From Aliicoccus sp041838435 (GTDB taxonomy: Bacteria; Bacillota; Bacilli; Staphylococcales; Salinicoccaceae): DNA of 24,432 nt. The notes beneath the pieces are model-generated. The model was given only the letters and a program-made list of their open reading frames with translations. It was not told the origin of the DNA and ran no database searches. The position numbers were made by a program, and so were the translations under genes. The first letter of the stretch is position 1. Each line of letters begins with the position of its first letter. The DNA is taken from positions 1-24,432 of the forward strand of contig JBGYPO010000158.1 in NCBI GenBank assembly GCA_041838435.1, in the 5' to 3' direction. This document shows positions 22,838 through 24,432 of this stretch, piece by piece.

Positions 22838-23467
22838 TCACTGTTTTCTTATATACATTATATCGTGTTTTCTCAATCCGATACCGATAAAATTACTACC
22901 GTTATTTAATATCCACTCAGTATCATTATATGGTACATATGTAATTTCATCACTCTCTAAATTTGAAGCATGTTTTACTTCTTTTAAAAGAATATGGCGC
23001 AATTTATGCTGATACTTAAATTTCGTCTGAGCGATTACAAACCCGAGCCTAAACTTATCAATTAAACTTGGTAAATTGTCCGGCGCAACAGTTGCCAGGA
23101 TATATTTATATCTGCCAGATTCTTCAACCTTTTTCAGAAGATATTCACCCATTATCGTCTGCATGCCTTGACCACGATGATTCGGATGCACTAGAGAAAC
23201 CTCAGAATATATAGAATTTTCAGGCGCTAGATCAACATCAAGTGCAAGGTGATGCGGGTCTTTATCGTCGGGTGTTAAAAAAGCGCGAAAGGCAACAAGT
23301 TCACCTTCTTTTATAATACCAACAGCATACCCTTCAGATAGCACAACCTCAAATTCTTCTCTAGATAATGTTTCAAGTTGTGCTTTATTGTCTAAATATG
23401 TATAAATAGAGGTTTGTAAATTAATAATTTCATTTAAATATCTGATGTTTAGGTCTTCTATATTCAA
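22838..23467 (-). CDS. GNAT-family N-acetyltransferase
   Basis: 209 residues with the acetyl-CoA loop HRGQGMQ (R/Q-x-x-G-x-G/A type) after the strand YSEVSLVHP, and a following helix, the GNAT core at about 50-150. A C-terminal extension of about 55 residues ends in an additional strand pair. The acceptor is unknown. It uses a TTG start at 23467, with GTAGG eight bases upstream; no in-frame ATG lies near. It leads the leftward unit with the M20 amidohydrolase; acylation and deacylation of related small molecules is a possible link, but only from context. Confidence 0.82.
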   Translation of the reverse strand: MNIEDLNIRYLNEIINLQTSIYTYLDNKAQLETLSREEFEVVLSEGYAVGIIKEGELVAFRAFLTPDDKDPHHLALDVDLAPENSIYSEVSLVHPNHRGQGMQTIMGEYLLKKVEESGRYKYILATVAPDNLPSLIDKFRLGFVIAQTKFKYQHKLRHILLKEVKHASNLESDEITYVPYNDTEWILNNGSNFIGIGLRKHDIMYIRKQ

Positions 23468-23557
23468 TTGGTTTGCCTACTTTCTAGTACTTAGAATTGA
23501 TGTTTAAAAGGATATATTAAAGGTATATAAGACTATAAGGTGAGGAGATGGTATCGT

Positions 23558-23776
23558 ATGTCGATATTACTTAAAGTAAGTGATCCAGCTGATAAAGTAA
23601 TTAATTTTGAAGTGATAGAATCTCGTCAGTTAGAAACAACAGAAGTGATGAAAATATTTAATTCATATTTCACAAATGACCAATCAGATAACGACTTTAA
23701 AATTTTAAAAGTAATTTATCCTAATCATACTGAAATCTATACACATTACAATATCTTTTACTGTAAGAGACGCTAA
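23558..23776 (+). CDS. Small hypothetical protein
   Basis: 72 residues, without signal or membrane helix, starting MSILLKVSDPADKVINFEVI. I do not recognise it. GAGGAG lies ten bases before ATG 23558; an earlier in-frame GTG (23540) would put that site inside the coding region. Coding is supported by the ribosome site, the compact terminator that includes its stop codon, and clean intergenic boundaries. Confidence 0.55.
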   Translation: MSILLKVSDPADKVINFEVIESRQLETTEVMKIFNSYFTNDQSDNDFKILKVIYPNHTEIYTHYNIFYCKRR

Positions 23777-23807
23777 CTGTCCACACATTTAGCGTCTTAT
23801 TTTTTTA
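23765..23807 (+). terminator. Terminator of the small hypothetical gene
   Basis: AGACGCTAA (23768-23776) pairs with TTAGCGTCT (23789-23797) and is followed by TATTTTTTT. The stop codon lies inside the left arm. Confidence 0.88.
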
Positions 23808-23868
23808 TATGACCCTACTCTTCTATGTTAGACTTGGATATGTAGAATAAGTGAAAGGGACTGAAATA

Positions 23869-24429
23869 ATGAAAGTAACGCTCGTTAGACACGGTCTAAC
23901 CGATTATAATCAAAATAGACGTGTACAAGGATTTTCAGATATTCCGCTAAATGCTACAGGTATAGAACAAGCTGAGTTCGCACGTGATTTTTTAGCTGAT
24001 GAAACATTTGATGCGATATATTCTTCACCACTGTCACGCGCATACAAAACGGCTGAGATAATCAATGAAAAACACGGAATAGATATTATCACACACGATA
24101 AGTTAAAAGAACAAAACTTCCATGCGTTTGAAGGAAAGTATGTATCTGACATTATTAAAGATTATCCAGAAGGTGAATTGCCAGGGATTGAGAGCATAGA
24201 AGATTTGTCCATTAGGGTGAGAGAAGCACTGGATGATATTTTTAATCAGATGGATTACGATGCCCATGTATTATTAACTGCCCACTCACGTACGATCAAA
24301 GCAATTTTACACCATTTCGATTCTGAGATTGATATTAAAATGATGCCGCTTGAGAACTGCAGTGTCAGTCGTATCGAGTACGACGGTAAAGATGGTAAAA
24401 TATTAGAAATGAATATTGAAACGCATTAA
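23869..24429 (+). CDS. Histidine phosphatase superfamily protein (phosphoglycerate mutase-like)
   Basis: 186 residues with the catalytic motif L-V-R-H-G at 5-9 (H8 is the phosphorylated His), then the typical NRRVQGFSDIPLNATGIEQA segment, the YSSPLSRAYKTAEII loop and the second catalytic histidine in LLTAHSRTIKAIL. Members include cofactor-dependent phosphoglycerate mutases and various phosphatases; the short length favours a broad-range or metabolite phosphatase rather than the glycolytic enzyme. ATG 23869 is chosen because AAAGGGA lies eight bases upstream; an earlier in-frame GTG at 23851 overlaps that site. Its stop codon is three bases from the window end, so downstream signals are not visible. 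Confidence 0.9.
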   Translation: MKVTLVRHGLTDYNQNRRVQGFSDIPLNATGIEQAEFARDFLADETFDAIYSSPLSRAYKTAEIINEKHGIDIITHDKLKEQNFHAFEGKYVSDIIKDYPEGELPGIESIEDLSIRVREALDDIFNQMDYDAHVLLTAHSRTIKAILHHFDSEIDIKMMPLENCSVSRIEYDGKDGKILEMNIETH

Positions 24430-24432
24430 AAA

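Overview
This window looks like chromosomal DNA of a low-GC Gram-positive bacterium in the Staphylococcaceae. Candidates are Macrococcus, Jeotgalicoccus, Nosocomiicoccus or a related genus; the sequence read by eye does not fix the genus. The reasons are the strong AGGAGG-type ribosome binding sites, AT-rich codon use, a zinc-free S4 protein, EzrA, and a gene order I recognise from staphylococci and partly from Bacillus: nrnA / ytpI / DRTGG-CBS protein / UPF0173 hydrolase / ald / usp / ackA / ytxK / tpx / RDD-sppA / NAD kinase / thiI-cysteine desulfurase / ezrA / free-Met sulfoxide reductase / rpsD.

Layout. Positions 1-3523 hold the 5' part of nrnA (leftward), a small three-helix membrane protein (rightward), a leftward pair (metal-dependent hydrolase, then HTH-DRTGG-CBS-hotdog regulator) and a rightward gene of unknown function. 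Positions 3524-3889 hold an array of six 41-bp tandem repeats and a very strong terminator shared with ald. Positions 3890-5690 hold alanine dehydrogenase (leftward) and a universal stress protein (rightward). From 10436 down to 5696 runs a leftward series: sppA, RDD protein, tpx, (terminator), YtxK-type methyltransferase, ackA and a small membrane-anchored protein. NAD kinase (10543-11349) faces a leftward sulfur-transfer pair, cysteine desulfurase then thiI, which lies downstream of ezrA with an unexplained folded element between them. A divergent promoter region separates ezrA from the free-methionine-R-sulfoxide reductase. Next come rpsD with a strong promoter and long structured leader, a small membrane protein, and an LCP-family cell-wall ligase.

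The stretch from about 18440 to 21000 looks like an accessory scar. It holds the 3' part of a large serine recombinase, fused end to end with the last codons of a polyprenyl diphosphate synthase, followed by an intact MenA-like prenyltransferase and a small P-loop kinase-like gene. Next to it, 21071-21224 carries a perfect 14-bp palindrome and three tandem hairpin repeats. The window closes with an M20 amidohydrolase-lipoprotein pair, a GNAT acetyltransferase, a small unknown protein and a histidine-phosphatase-family protein.

Most genes are core housekeeping: RNA turnover, acetate and alanine metabolism, peroxide and methionine-sulfoxide defence, membrane-protein quality control, NADP supply, tRNA thiolation, cell division and wall assembly. 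I do not see a complete new defence or mobile system. The least explained items are the ezrA/desulfurase RNA-like element, the two unrelated tandem hairpin arrays, the palindrome at the LCP promoter, the recombinase/prenyl-synthase junction and two or three unassigned genes.
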